From contig JAEYRN010000031.1 of NCBI GenBank assembly GCA_023435565.1, positions 1 to 62,212 on the forward strand: 62,212 bases of DNA, in the 5' to 3' direction. Below the pieces are notes generated by a model. That model worked only from the letters and a program-made list of their open reading frames with translations. It searched no databases and was not told the DNA's origin. Positions 1 through 7,788 of the stretch are shown here, piece after piece. Position 1 is the stretch's first letter; every line of letters begins with the position of its first letter. A program made the translations under genes and the position numbers. Source of the stretch: Bacillota bacterium. GTDB lineage: Bacteria; Bacillota; UBA4882; UBA8346.

Positions 1-39
1 TCCAATGGTATTATAAAAGATACCGATATTTCTGTGGCT

Positions 40-84
40 TAAACTAAGGCTAGATTTTTTTAGGCCTTTAAAGGCCTTAGTTTA
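40..84. repeat. Inverted repeat, 11-bp arms
   Basis: The arms TAAACTAAGGC (40-50) and GCCTTAGTTTA (74-84) are perfect reverse complements around a 23-nt loop that itself holds a small AGGCCTTTAAAGGCCT palindrome. A T-run (GCCCTTTTTT) follows about 6 nt after the right arm, so it could terminate transcription coming from left of the window. No gene is visible to its left, so this is an inference. Confidence 0.5.
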
Positions 85-164
85 GTGCGCCCTTTTTTCG
101 TCAATTTATGGAATTTTTCACGCTAAATTACCTCACTAAATAACTATAATAATGCCTTTTATCA

Positions 165-188
165 TATATGAGAATTGCATAATTACCT
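165..188. repeat. Solo end of PR palindromic element
   Basis: TATATGAGAATTGCATAATT matches the left terminal arm of the PR element at 36368 almost exactly, and the sequence then diverges after ACCTT. No inner hairpin or right arm follows. This is best read as a remnant of one end of the element, left by deletion or incomplete insertion. The open reading frame crossing it (152-364) shows no protein-like features. Confidence 0.55.
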
Positions 189-378
189 TTCTCAAACACC
201 CGGACAGTCTTTGCCCACCGCCGCAATATCGGCCATATTGTCCGGCAGGAAAGAAAATTTATTATACCAGGCAAGAGAATATATTAAGTCCTGGTAAATT
301 GACGAAGGAAATAATCAATGTTATATTGAGGGTAGAAATGCAAGTTATGACCCGAATTTACTAATAAGGGGAATCAAT

Positions 379-633
379 ATGGATAATCCGCTAAAAGCCA
401 TTGAAGCTACAGGAATAATCGACTCCCAGAAACGACTTATTTTAGACAATCCCTTACCCGTTGCCGGTCCGGCTAAAGTCCGAATTATTATCCTTTTACC
501 GGAAAAAACCGAACCGAGTGAGCAAGAATGGTATCAAGCGGCCGATTCCAACCCGGCCTTTGATTTCTTAAGGGAACCGGAGGAAGACATTTACTCGCCG
601 ACCGATGGGAGGCCGTTTAATGATAAAAAATAA
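379..633 (+). CDS. Putative antitoxin of a MazF/PemK pair
   Basis: Small 84-residue protein with a clear ribosome binding site (AAGGGGA). Its N-terminal 40 residues (GIIDSQKRLILDNPLP, then a VRIIILLP strand) look like the short beta-rich module found in small antitoxin-type proteins encoded before toxins. The acidic tail (EEDIYSPTDGRPF) could bind and neutralise a basic toxin surface. It overlaps the start of the downstream MazF-like gene by 14 bp, the usual antitoxin-first arrangement with translational coupling. No classical DNA-binding motif is certain. Function is inferred from position and composition, not from a recognised catalytic family. Confidence 0.6.
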   Translation: MDNPLKAIEATGIIDSQKRLILDNPLPVAGPAKVRIIILLPEKTEPSEQEWYQAADSNPAFDFLREPEEDIYSPTDGRPFNDKK

Positions 634-973
634 AGTAGTCCTAGTACCTTTTCCGTTTGACGATTTTTCCACTACAAAAGTCCGACCGGCGGTATGTCTG
701 ACCGAACCCATCGGTAGTTACGGACATCTTATTCTTGCCTTTATTAGTAGTCAAACTCCCGCTGATTTATTTGAATCTGACCTCTTAATAAACTCCGAAG
801 AAGCAGATTTCACTGAAACCGGTTTACGAGTAACTTCAACCCTTCGTTTGCATCGTTTAATGACTGTCACCAGTTCCATAATTCGACGGGAATTAGGAGT
901 TTTATCACCACGGTTACAATTAGCGCTATCGGAAAAATTAAGGCAGTTATTTGGTTTGACTGAACCGGGATAA
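620..973 (+). CDS. MazF/PemK family endoribonuclease toxin
   Basis: A 117-residue protein of the MazF/PemK/Kid fold, toxins that cleave mRNA at short sequences. Family landmarks are visible: KVVLVPFPFDD near the N-terminus, then K-x-RPAVCL, the central LAFISSQ strand, and S-x-LRLHRLMTV leading into the C-terminal helix. I chose the ATG at 620 over an upstream start because GGGAGG lies just before it and the protein then begins at the conserved first strand. The start lies inside the putative antitoxin gene. The length is typical for the family. The pair sits in an accessory region with other toxin-antitoxin loci, consistent with a stabilisation or stress module. Confidence 0.85.
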   Translation: MIKNKVVLVPFPFDDFSTTKVRPAVCLTEPIGSYGHLILAFISSQTPADLFESDLLINSEEADFTETGLRVTSTLRLHRLMTVTSSIIRRELGVLSPRLQLALSEKLRQLFGLTEPG

Positions 974-1029
974 TAAAGACTTAGACTAATAAGATTTCGC
1001 CGTAGTTAATCTGCATTACTCACTTAAAA

Positions 1030-1236
1030 TTTCTATTCTCAAACTTCATTATCACCGTATCTATCCCGGCAGGATTTTTCCCACCATCCTTATCATCCCT
1101 AAACCCAAACTTCATATATATTTTTCTGGCAGCTTCCCCGGCTTTCACACCGGGCGAAAAAGTTTGCACGGCTCAACCTCTCCGGCCAATTCCATCCAGG
1201 CATTTAAATCTTGATTTGTAACAAGTCTAATCATTA
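1030..1236 (-). pseudogene. Decayed copy of GNAT acetyltransferase
   Basis: This stretch is close to identical to parts of the intact acetyltransferase at 3422-3883: the C-terminal coding part (from about 1040 to 1168) and the N-terminal part (about 1168-1234). The middle, about 241 bp of the intact gene (roughly 3578-3818), is missing. The deletion is not a multiple of three, so the frame is broken, and the acetyl-CoA binding motif is lost. It therefore records a duplication followed by deletion. The rest of 974-1437 shows no further gene. Confidence 0.85.
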
Positions 1237-1437
1237 TGGACCTCTCCTCGGTTGAAAGATGTTCAGGGGCAGCAATATTCATCTCGGTATTTTTTGAAAT
1301 AACTTCTGTTTGGGAATATATGAATTAACTTGAGGTGAAAGCTGCTCTAAATGTAAATAATCGTAAAACGAAGCTAGTGAAGTGATTTGAAAGAAGTTGA
1401 GCGGTTAAAAACAAGCAAGTCTCTAATATTTAAACAT

Positions 1438-1827
1438 TTATTCCGCCAATTGTTCGTTCACCCATTGAATAACCCCGGACGCTATTTTTACAGCCGTATG
1501 ATATTCCTCTGCGGTTACCGGTTCATATTCACCGGGATACCTGGTTTCAACCGCATAATCATTTAAGATCACCGACTCTTCAACATCCGGAGGAACTTCC
1601 ATCTTTTGCTCCTTAATCATTGCAATAAGCTTATTCAACGAATGAGTCTTCGGAAATGTAACATACCGGGCAATCAACAACGCCTTTAAAGCTTTTTCAG
1701 CCGCTTGCTGGCAATCAAAACATAAATCTTCGTAAAAAAGAGCATCCGATATCTTACCGATTTTGGCTTTTTCCAGGCTGCTAATGGCTCTTTTCAGCCA
1801 TGCCCCAGCGAATTCACTGTTTTTCAT
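1438..1827 (-). CDS. HEPN domain protein (toxin-like partner of MNT)
   Basis: A 129-residue HEPN-domain protein (Pfam HEPN type). Seen in the sequence: a first helix with AWLKRAISSLEKAK, then DLCFDCQQAAEKALKAL, the THSLNKLI segment and RYPGEYEPVTAEE, all in the family order. HEPN proteins paired with a minimal nucleotidyltransferase usually form toxin-antitoxin modules, with HEPN acting as an RNase or as the target of modification. The start at 1827 is chosen for its GGGGAGGT site; an upstream start would add 11 poorly supported residues. It overlaps the end of the upstream nucleotidyltransferase gene by 14 bp, so the two are coupled. Confidence 0.85.
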   Translation of the reverse strand: MKNSEFAGAWLKRAISSLEKAKIGKISDALFYEDLCFDCQQAAEKALKALLIARYVTFPKTHSLNKLIAMIKEQKMEVPPDVEESVILNDYAVETRYPGEYEPVTAEEYHTAVKIASGVIQWVNEQLAE

Positions 1828-2146
1828 AAAGTACCTCCCCGTTGTTAGCAATGTTTGCATAGATTAAAAACGGGTTAGTCTTTAACTCAGAGAAATCTTC
1901 CGGTGTTTCCACGATAATATCCACGGGAAGACCACACGTCAATAATGCCTTGTATATCTCCTGAGCAGTTTTCCGTTTATGTTCCAGGTTACTTTTTAAG
2001 ATGCATAAATCATAATCGCTATCCTGATTAGCGGAACCTGTTGCCCGGGACCCAAATAAGATTACTTTGTCCGGCGCAAAATTTTTTACAATAATATCAA
2101 CTGCTTCAAGAAGGGCCTTTTCCATAGCATCCACCAACTCAACCAT
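1814..2146 (-). CDS. MNT-type minimal nucleotidyltransferase (antitoxin-like)
   Basis: A 110-residue nucleotidyltransferase-fold protein. The signature is ILFGSRATG, with the acidic pair D44/D46 (SDYDLCIL) and a third strand VDIIVETPED. Proteins of this size paired with HEPN partners can AMPylate or otherwise neutralise the HEPN toxin. The first ATG (2146) has almost no ribosome binding site. A TATAAT sits only about 15 bp upstream of it, while the internal ATG at 2125 has GGTGG in front, so the real product may start at residue 8. It is transcribed ahead of and overlaps the HEPN gene. Confidence 0.82.
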   Translation of the reverse strand: MVELVDAMEKALLEAVDIIVKNFAPDKVILFGSRATGSANQDSDYDLCILKSNLEHKRKTAQEIYKALLTCGLPVDIIVETPEDFSELKTNPFLIYANIANNGEVLYEKQ

Positions 2147-2351
2147 TTATTGTATCTTCATTATACCAAAAAAAAATAAACAAAACCACTTATTACAGTA
2201 TTTTTGCCAAAGGCGTCGCCAACTCAAAGCTCCGGCTTCGGAGATCTGAGGTCCAAGTTCGAAGGTTAAAGGTTCTGATGATACTTTTGTAAAATGGGCA
2301 ACTCACAATGATCACGGATTAACGGATCAAAGGATTACACGGACCGATCAC

Positions 2352-2640
2352 TCCCCTTCAAGGATGAAGACGGGCGACGCTTCTTTACATGGATGTAAAA
2401 CAGCGGTCGCCATCGGAAGCCTCAACTTAGTTGCCAAACAGAAGGACATGGATGCCGAAGACCCAAGAAAACATGGATGTATTGCAGGAGGACCGGAATC
2501 ACGCCGGTTCCGGCAATTTTTTGGTTCTTTTTTATCGTTAAAAAAGAACTCGCCGTCGAAACCGTTACCCTCAAAGCCATTCAACCACTTTAATCTTTTT
2601 TATTTTGAAAAATAATTCAACTTAATCAACCGGCATTCAC
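2352..2640. repeat. R2 structured repeat, copy 1
   Basis: First of three copies (others at 4474 and 6253). From left to right it holds a CCTTC-loop-GAAG hairpin, a compound hairpin GACGCT..TTTACA-TGGA-TGTAAA..AGCGGTC, a CCGGAA..TTCCGG hairpin, and a terminal hairpin with an 11-bp stem GTTCTTTTTTA/TAAAAAAGAAC (2524-2549). Its right flank (AATTCAACTTAATCAA near 2611) is also shared with copy 3. Both strands stay open for about 80 codons, but the reading frames are not kept between copies, so I do not call a protein. The spacer 2147-2351 to its left shows no gene. Confidence 0.8.
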
Positions 2641-2674
2641 TTCGAGTCACTAAGCTAGAAGACCCAGGCAGTTT

Positions 2675-3310
2675 TTATACTAACCCAAAATGTTTACTCA
2701 CCAACTCAATATTTTCTTCTATCGATTTCTCCCCATCAACAAATATTACTTTATACCCTAATTGCTCAGCTTGTAATTTTACTTCTTCACCAAAACGATG
2801 ATCTCTCTCCATCCAATTTAGAAAAGCTTTTTCAGGGTTACTACACTCAGATAGTATTCCTTTTATGTAATCCCTTTTCGAATAATACTCAATCTGAAAC
2901 TTTTTTGACGGTATCAGATATATTATCCTATTTTTACCCACACCTATCTTGTTGATTAATTCCGGCAATAATGCGGCGCCTTCAATTATCACAGTATCGT
3001 CTTCCGAAAATTGCTTAAGATCATTTAGTATCATCTCAAATCTCTCTCTGTAAAATTGAAACTCTTCTTTCACTTGAATATCAACAGGTTTCATCCATAT
3101 TTCATCCCAAATAGGATTAACCCATTTTTGCATTACAGGATGTTCTTTAGGATTACTTCTATTTAAATGTTCACGTTCATAATCATCGATTTTATAATAA
3201 ACGAAATTATATTTATCCACTAAAAATTTCGCTACAGTGCTTTTACCACTGCATGGAGAACCCCCTATAAAATATGCCTTTGAAAGTATTTTTCTGATTC
3301 TTTTTTCCAC
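2675..3310 (-). CDS. P-loop kinase-like ATPase, unknown substrate
   Basis: A 211-residue protein with an N-terminal Walker A motif GGSPCSGKST (about residues 16-25) and a following DDYE segment that fits the base-binding region of small-molecule kinases. VIIEGAALLPELI resembles the Walker B/effector strand, and the C-terminal half has R-x-DYIKG and WMERDHRFGEE, like a lid. This layout fits nucleoside, shikimate or cytidylate kinase-like proteins annotated only as AAA family ATPase. Translation begins at GTG 3310 with AGGAGAG seven bases upstream. It stands alone between R2 copy 1 and the acetyltransferase gene. The substrate cannot be named from sequence. Confidence 0.7.
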   Translation of the reverse strand: MEKRIRKILSKAYFIGGSPCSGKSTVAKFLVDKYNFVYYKIDDYEREHLNRSNPKEHPVMQKWVNPIWDEIWMKPVDIQVKEEFQFYRERFEMILNDLKQFSEDDTVIIEGAALLPELINKIGVGKNRIIYLIPSKKFQIEYYSKRDYIKGILSECSNPEKAFLNWMERDHRFGEEVKLQAEQLGYKVIFVDGEKSIEENIELVSKHFGLV

Positions 3311-3421
3311 CAGAATCTCTCCTACTTTAACTCATGGTTTTCGTTAATCATTACTATTTTTATTTTCTATTAATTATATTTATTAACCCCAAAACCCAAC
3401 TGATTAATATAACCAATGAAA

Positions 3422-3883
3422 CTAGCCGGTAAAATTAATACTATTCTCTCGCTTCATTATCACCGTATCTATCCCTGCAGGATTTTTCCCACCATCCTTA
3501 TCATCCTTAAACCCAAACTTCATATATATTTTTCTGGCAGCTTCCCCAACTTTCACACCGGGTGAAAAAGTTTGCACATAAATAGGCTTGCTATTGTCTA
3601 AACTGTCAATCGCCCTTTCAAGCAATTGATAACCATACCCTTTCCCTCTGCACTTTTCTCCGACCGCTAACCAAGCTATTTCATTTAAAGCTTTATTGAT
3701 TGCAATTATCCCTTCAACCTCATTATCAGTATTTACAACACAAAAAGCCGATGAACTGGATATGAAATCTTTTATCCCATTAATAAAATCCTCTTTGCCT
3801 ACCATTTCTCCAAATAACGGCTCAACTTCTCCGGCCAATTCCATCCAGGCATTTAAGTCTTGATTTGTAACAAGCCTAATCAT
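3422..3883 (-). CDS. GNAT family N-acetyltransferase
   Basis: A 153-residue GNAT-fold protein that transfers an acyl group from acyl-CoA to an unknown amine. The acetyl-CoA loop is visible as EKCRGKGYGYQLLERA (Q/R-x-x-G-x-G/A), preceded by the strand IAWLAVG. ARKIYMKFGFKDD is the typical C-terminal A-x-x-x-Y-x-x-x-GF element. The gene starts inside the last codons of the upstream PH-like gene (8-bp overlap), so the two are translationally coupled. A broken copy lies at 1030-1236. The substrate is not predictable; such genes are common accessory cargo. Confidence 0.88.
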   Translation of the reverse strand: MIRLVTNQDLNAWMELAGEVEPLFGEMVGKEDFINGIKDFISSSSAFCVVNTDNEVEGIIAINKALNEIAWLAVGEKCRGKGYGYQLLERAIDSLDNSKPIYVQTFSPGVKVGEAARKIYMKFGFKDDKDGGKNPAGIDTVIMKRENSINFTG

Positions 3884-4367
3884 AATTCATACGGCCTTTC
3901 ACTATTTTAATTACTTTCTCAGGATCATTGGTAGAGAATGCAATCTCTCTCTTTTTATTTTTAATAGCAATCACTAGACGAGGTTGGCCAACGTTATATA
4001 CAGTTCGAATTTTCCCTTTAACTATAGTTGTTCTTGCGCCGGAGCCTCCATATGATTTATTATCTGTTTCAATTCCCTCTATTTCTTCAAACTTAATTCT
4101 TTTTGAAAACAACTTATTAAATCCAACATAAATATCTTCAGAAGTTATTATGATATGAATTCTTTTAAAAGCAAATAGACAAATGACCGAGAATATCAAA
4201 AACAATATATATAACCAAGTTGGCCCTGGATGTGAACCGATTTCCCCATGCTTTAGAACTGATTGATAAATAATTGCAAAAACACAAAAAACCGCCCAAA
4301 GTGACTGAAGGAGAATCAATACAAATGAGGTTTTCTTTGCTTCATAAATTACTCTTCCTTTGTCCAT
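3876..4367 (-). CDS. Membrane protein with PH-like domain
   Basis: A 163-residue protein with two hydrophobic spans (about residues 14-35 and 50-67), followed by a soluble C-terminal domain made of short beta strands: RIHIIITSEDIYVGF, KRIKFEEIEGIE, RLVIAIKNKKREIAFST, and an ending helix DPEKVIKIVKGRM. This resembles bacterial membrane-anchored PH-like domains with a cytosolic beta barrel. The start codon has AAAGGAGAG eleven bases upstream. It is the first gene of a two-gene unit with the acetyltransferase. No function can be assigned beyond a membrane location. Confidence 0.6.
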   Translation of the reverse strand: MDKGRVIYEAKKTSFVLILLQSLWAVFCVFAIIYQSVLKHGEIGSHPGPTWLYILFLIFSVICLFAFKRIHIIITSEDIYVGFNKLFSKRIKFEEIEGIETDNKSYGGSGARTTIVKGKIRTVYNVGQPRLVIAIKNKKREIAFSTNDPEKVIKIVKGRMNYD

Positions 4368-4473
4368 ACTTTATTACTCTCCTTTAAAAAATTGATAATT
4401 CATTTATACAACAGTTTTAATTAAAACATCATTAAATCAGTCTCACCATTCATGTCCTCCACATCCAATTATC

Positions 4474-4706
4474 ACCTCCCCGCCTTCAAGGATGAAGGCG
4501 GGCGACGCTTCTTTACATGGATGTAAAACAGCGGTCGCCATCGGAAGCCTCAACTTAGTTGCCAAACAAAAGGGCATGGATGCCGAAGACCCAAGAAAAC
4601 ATGGATGTGTTGCAGGAGGACCGGAACCACGCTGGTTCCGGCGATTTTTTGGTTCTTTTTTATCGTTAAAAAAGAACTCGCCGCCGAAACCGTGGACCCT
4701 CAGAAC
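4474..4706. repeat. R2 structured repeat, copy 2
   Basis: The cleanest R2 copy. Hairpins: CCGCCTTC (4480-4487) with GAAGGCGG (4494-4501); GACGCT with AGCGGTC enclosing TTTACA-TGGA-TGTAAA; CCGGAACCA-CGC-TGGTTCCGG (about 4620-4641); and GTTCTTTTTTA (4652-4662) with TAAAAAAGAAC (4667-4677), flanked by CGGCGA and CGCCG. It lacks the right flank shared by copies 1 and 3, which suggests the core unit is about 230 bp. Confidence 0.82.
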
Positions 4707-4797
4707 AAAACAATCACTTTTATTCATTATTTATCTTTTGTATCTATTACTTCTGACATATCAATTGTTCTTTGTTCATGAGTACTAAGCTTAATCA

Positions 4798-5040
4798 TTA
4801 TTTTTTCTTTTCCAAATCAAGCTTTCCACTTTCAATGGTTCTTACAATTTCAGAGTGTTCCGGACCTAAATCTATAAAATCGTCGTATATTACATTATCG
4901 TAATTTGGATTGCCATATTTATCATATTTAATTTCACCTTTATTTTTTCAAATAATATCAAGATTCCATTTTCTATATGCAATATTTTCGCTAATATCTT
5001 CCAAATTACCTGTTTCACAAAGAAATTTCGGAAAATTTAC
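4798..5040 (-). pseudogene. Broken remnant of an unrecognised gene
   Basis: Read leftward, this stretch encodes about 80 protein-like codons ending ESGKLDLEKKK and a TAA at 4798. The frame is interrupted by TGA at 4948-4950 and closed upstream by TAG. The readable parts (GNLEDISENIAYRKW before the stop, KGEIKYDKYGNPNYDNVIYD after it) have the composition of a real soluble protein, and no start codon or ribosome binding site remains. I do not recognise the family. It lies between R2 copy 2 and the HExxH gene. Confidence 0.55.
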
Positions 5041-5047
5041 CTATCTG

Positions 5048-5114
5048 CAACTTTCGCTCCTCAATTTTTATTGATACGACTTTACTGCAAGGTATTTTTG
5101 AGGCGCGAAAGTTG
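5048..5114. repeat. Long inverted repeat upstream of HExxH gene
   Basis: The arms 5048-5064 and 5098-5114 are 17 bp each and match at 16 of 17 positions (CAACTTTCGC and CCTCAA on the left, TTGAGG and GCGAAAGTTG on the right) around a 33-nt loop. No T-run follows, so it is not a plain terminator. It ends about 80 bp before the start of the downstream secreted protein gene and could be a regulatory hairpin, an operator, or the scar of an inserted palindrome. Confidence 0.6.
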
Positions 5115-5196
5115 AGTTATAATTAATATGAATAAGATAGTATTTATCCTCGTCCAAACTCTTAGGCGACAGTGAAAAACAATACGGAGGTTAAGA

Positions 5197-6210
5197 ATGC
5201 GTCATTTTTTAAAGAAGCTTGCAGTATTCCTTTTATTTTTCCTGTTTCTACAGACTGAGTCCTGGGCTTTATCTCCTCGGGAAACGATATTGCAAATCTT
5301 AAAAGACTATTCTCCAACCGGATATTATATCGTTAACCAATATGAAACTGCCCCGGAAGAAGTTGAATTCAAAGAATGGAAATGGAGAATTAAAAAACAT
5401 GATTTCATGGAATTTGTTAGCGGCGACACCATCGTAGATTTGCTTCGGTCAATCAATACAGTGGTTCATGAGACCGCCCATTCCTATACTCTAGTTAAAA
5501 CCTACCAATTATGCAAAGATCGAAACGGTAAATCCCTCCCCAATTATGACGCTTATTATATCGGTAATGAAACCAATATCACAGTCAAAAAAACGCCCAT
5601 TTTTAATACTACCGAAATTATGGGATCGATTCCTGAATCCTTGCGCACCTTTCGTTTTAAAACCTATGTTTCCGACAGCTCAGACAAAAATATCCGCTCG
5701 AAAACACACGGAGTCTATGGATTGCTTGATGAATACCATGCATATTATCACGGCAATAAAGCCGCTTTTGACCTTTACCCTTATTACCGGGACAAGATGA
5801 CGGAAAGTCCGGAAAAATGGCATAACTATTTATACGGAGTCAACAGTTCATTTGCCGCCAATATGGAGTTTAAATTTTTTATTATAAAATATCTCCAATA
5901 TGCCAAAGCCAATTATCCGAAGTTCTATCGCGCTATTTTACGCAACAAAAATTTTTGCGCCGCCTTTTGGGCTATTGAAAAAAATCATGCCCAACTCGCC
6001 AGGGATTATTTTAATGTTAAGGAAGAAATCTTTGAGATGTTTCGCAAAGAAGGTTATACAGTTTCTGAAGATGATAAGTTTTTCACAATCGGGAAAGACA
6101 ACATTCGAGTAAAGACCACCAATAATCTGGAATCGTATTTCCTGCTCCAAAGGGAACTGGAGAAGGAAGAGTATCAAGTAATTTTAATGGAACTGGAGAC
6201 AGCTTTGTAA
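5197..6210 (+). CDS. Secreted HExxH protein, putative zinc metallopeptidase
   Basis: A 337-residue protein with an N-terminal signal peptide (basic MRHFLKK, a hydrophobic core to about residue 18, cleavage probably after the Ala of SWA). Residues 91-95 are HETAH within a hydrophobic helix (INTVVHETAHSYT), the HExxH zinc-binding signature of many metallopeptidases. Later, HGVYGLLDEYHAYYHG offers Glu/His residues that could supply the third ligand, as in gluzincins, but I cannot verify this. The start has a strong ACGGAGG site. The gene sits alone between R2 copies 2 and 3, preceded by an inverted repeat. Family not recognised; peptidase activity is inferred from the motif and export only. Confidence 0.65.
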   Translation: MRHFLKKLAVFLLFFLFLQTESWALSPRETILQILKDYSPTGYYIVNQYETAPEEVEFKEWKWRIKKHDFMEFVSGDTIVDLLRSINTVVHETAHSYTLVKTYQLCKDRNGKSLPNYDAYYIGNETNITVKKTPIFNTTEIMGSIPESLRTFRFKTYVSDSSDKNIRSKTHGVYGLLDEYHAYYHGNKAAFDLYPYYRDKMTESPEKWHNYLYGVNSSFAANMEFKFFIIKYLQYAKANYPKFYRAILRNKNFCAAFWAIEKNHAQLARDYFNVKEEIFEMFRKEGYTVSEDDKFFTIGKDNIRVKTTNNLESYFLLQRELEKEEYQVILMELETAL

Positions 6211-6252
6211 CATTCGGTGCAATCAAAAACTCATCCAATTTTCGGCCAGACC

Positions 6253-6655
6253 GATTCTCCCGCCTTCAAGGATGAAGGCGGGAGACGCTTCTTTACATGG
6301 ATGTAAAAAAGCGGTCGCCCTCGGAAGCCTTAACTTAATTGCCAGACAGAAGGCCAAGGATGTATGGTCCAGGATGGGCCGAACTAGCGGAGGACATGGA
6401 GGTCCGAGAGCGGGCGAAGACCCTCGAAAAACCCGGATGAATTGCAGGAGGACCGGAACCACGCCGGTTCTATGGGACAGGAGGTCCACAAGACGAGGCC
6501 CCATGGATGGGCAAGGCCGAGTCCGGCCCATTTTGGTGACTTTTGTGGGGTCAAAAGTCACTCGCCGCCGAAACCGTGGACCCTCAAAGCCCCTACAATC
6601 ATCTTTAATCTTTATTCTTGTAAAATAATTCAACTTAATCAATCGGGCATTTAAT
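6253..6655. repeat. R2 structured repeat, copy 3 (long form)
   Basis: The copy begins with CCCGCCTTC-loop-GAAGGCGGG and the compound GACGCT..AGCGGTC hairpin, like copy 2. It then carries about 100 extra bases around 6360-6500, rich in AGGTCC/GGACC motifs. The terminal hairpin is kept as a structure but not as a sequence: GTGACTTTT (6536-6544) pairs with AAAAGTCAC (6553-6561), where copies 1 and 2 have GTTCTTTTTTA/TAAAAAAGAAC. The right flank AATAATTCAACTTAATCAA is shared with copy 1. Open frames on both strands differ in register from the other copies. Confidence 0.8.
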
Positions 6656-6669
6656 ATGTACCTAATACT

Positions 6670-7056
6670 TTAGTATACTTTTACTGCTCTTGTTACAATA
6701 ATCCTATCGATAAAGTAAACAACCACTACCCCCAAAGTATAGGCAACCATATCACTTGGATCAAAAGTTGACCCAATAATAAGTTTAGCAATCTCACTCT
6801 GTTCTAATCCAACGTATTTGATGATTTCCATATATTGAAGCAACTCGGTAAAAAACGCTGACAACAACGTGACCATAGCTACTGTCAGAGGTTTATAATC
6901 AATAATGCTTTTTATCAAACAATAAATCATAATAACTATTAAAAAGTCACCAATTAATCCTCTAATAAATAAGTCCCTACTAAACAGCTTCACAATCAAC
7001 ACACATAAAATGAAACAAACAATAGTTAAGATAATATAAACAAACCTTCTTTTCAT
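6670..7056 (-). CDS. DUF2809 family small membrane protein
   Basis: About 128 residues with four hydrophobic segments. The tail GSTFDPSDMVAYTLGVVVVYFID and the central GDFLIVIMIYCL and AFFTELLQ segments match the DUF2809 family of small VanZ-like integral membrane proteins. Start 7056 (MKRRFVYII) agrees with the family N-terminus, but its ribosome binding site (GGAT) is weak; TTG at 7131 or ATG at 7113 would add a charged N-terminal extension. Function in the family is unknown; glycopeptide-type stress or envelope roles are only guesses. The gene stands alone, immediately right of R2 copy 3. Confidence 0.72.
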   Translation of the reverse strand: MKRRFVYIILTIVCFILCVLIVKLFSRDLFIRGLIGDFLIVIMIYCLIKSIIDYKPLTVAMVTLLSAFFTELLQYMEIIKYVGLEQSEIAKLIIGSTFDPSDMVAYTLGVVVVYFIDRIIVTRAVKVY

Positions 7057-7350
7057 ATCTAGATCCAACCGTTCATTAATTAATATTAAAGACTTTCTTC
7101 CTAATTCAAACATTCCCTCTATAATTCCCAAAGATTTATCAACCCAAATCCACCCTACCAGCCCAAATGTAAAACTATAAATTAATTATAGAAAAATTAC
7201 TATTTAGGAAGGGGACTTTTATCATTTACCGAATTATACCAAACAATCGGATGGCCCCCCGCGTTTATAAATGTCTATGATATTCTGGAGAACCTAAAAG
7301 AATAATACCTATACCAGTTTAAACCTTCCCCGTGTAAAGGAGGAAATACT

Positions 7351-7752
7351 ATGGTTAACTGTTTCGTAAATACTATTGTTTTTGTTAAGGACATCAACCG
7401 ATCAAAACAGTTTTACATTGATGTGTTAGGTTTAAAGATAGTTCAAGATTTAGACACTATTGTTTTTTTTGAGAATCATTTTGTAATCCATATAGCGGAT
7501 AGCATAATAAAAACCGTATTTAAAAAGAATAATCGTTTTGCCAAAATGAAACAAGGACGAAAAAACATCCTGATTTATTTTGAAACAAATAAATTAACAG
7601 AATGTTATAAAAAAATTGAGACTATGAAGGTCAAGTTTATCCATGGTATTGAAGAACAGGCTTGGGGGCAAAAAGTGTTCCGGTTTTTTGATCCGGACGG
7701 GCATATTGTTGAAATTGGCGAACCGTTTCGGGTGGAAACATTGAGTAATTGA
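7351..7752 (+). CDS. VOC family protein (glyoxalase/bleomycin-resistance fold)
   Basis: A 133-residue single-chain VOC protein. The beta-alpha-beta-beta-beta modules are recognisable: VNTIVFVKDINRSKQFYIDVLGLKI at the start, FENHFVIHI, and the closing VFRFFDPDGHIVEIGEP with the usual FxDPDGxxxE ending, whose Glu is a metal ligand in active members. Such proteins are metal-dependent isomerases or dioxygenases, or drug-binding proteins; this one cannot be narrowed further. AAAGGAGG precedes the ATG at ideal spacing. It is one of few plus-strand genes in this block and is probably monocistronic. Confidence 0.85.
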   Translation: MVNCFVNTIVFVKDINRSKQFYIDVLGLKIVQDLDTIVFFENHFVIHIADSIIKTVFKKNNRFAKMKQGRKNILIYFETNKLTECYKKIETMKVKFIHGIEEQAWGQKVFRFFDPDGHIVEIGEPFRVETLSN

Positions 7753-7788
7753 TTCCCCGGTTTATCAATATTAATAATGGAGCATAGA

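Noticed and set aside
152..364. 70-codon plus-strand frame near the left edge
   Set aside because: It runs over the solo PR arm, has no ribosome binding site and no protein-like pattern.
2348..6642. Protein genes on both strands of the R2 copies (frames of 78-139 codons)
   Set aside because: Open frames exist on both strands, lack ribosome binding sites, and change register between copies at the hairpins. RNA or DNA structure explains the conservation better.
2352..7752. Integron-like cassette array (small genes such as GNAT, VOC and DUF2809 spaced by repeats)
   Set aside because: No integrase gene and no attC core pair (RYYYAAC/GTTRRRY) was seen, genes lie in both orientations, and the repeats are larger than attC sites. 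R2 is reported as its own family instead.
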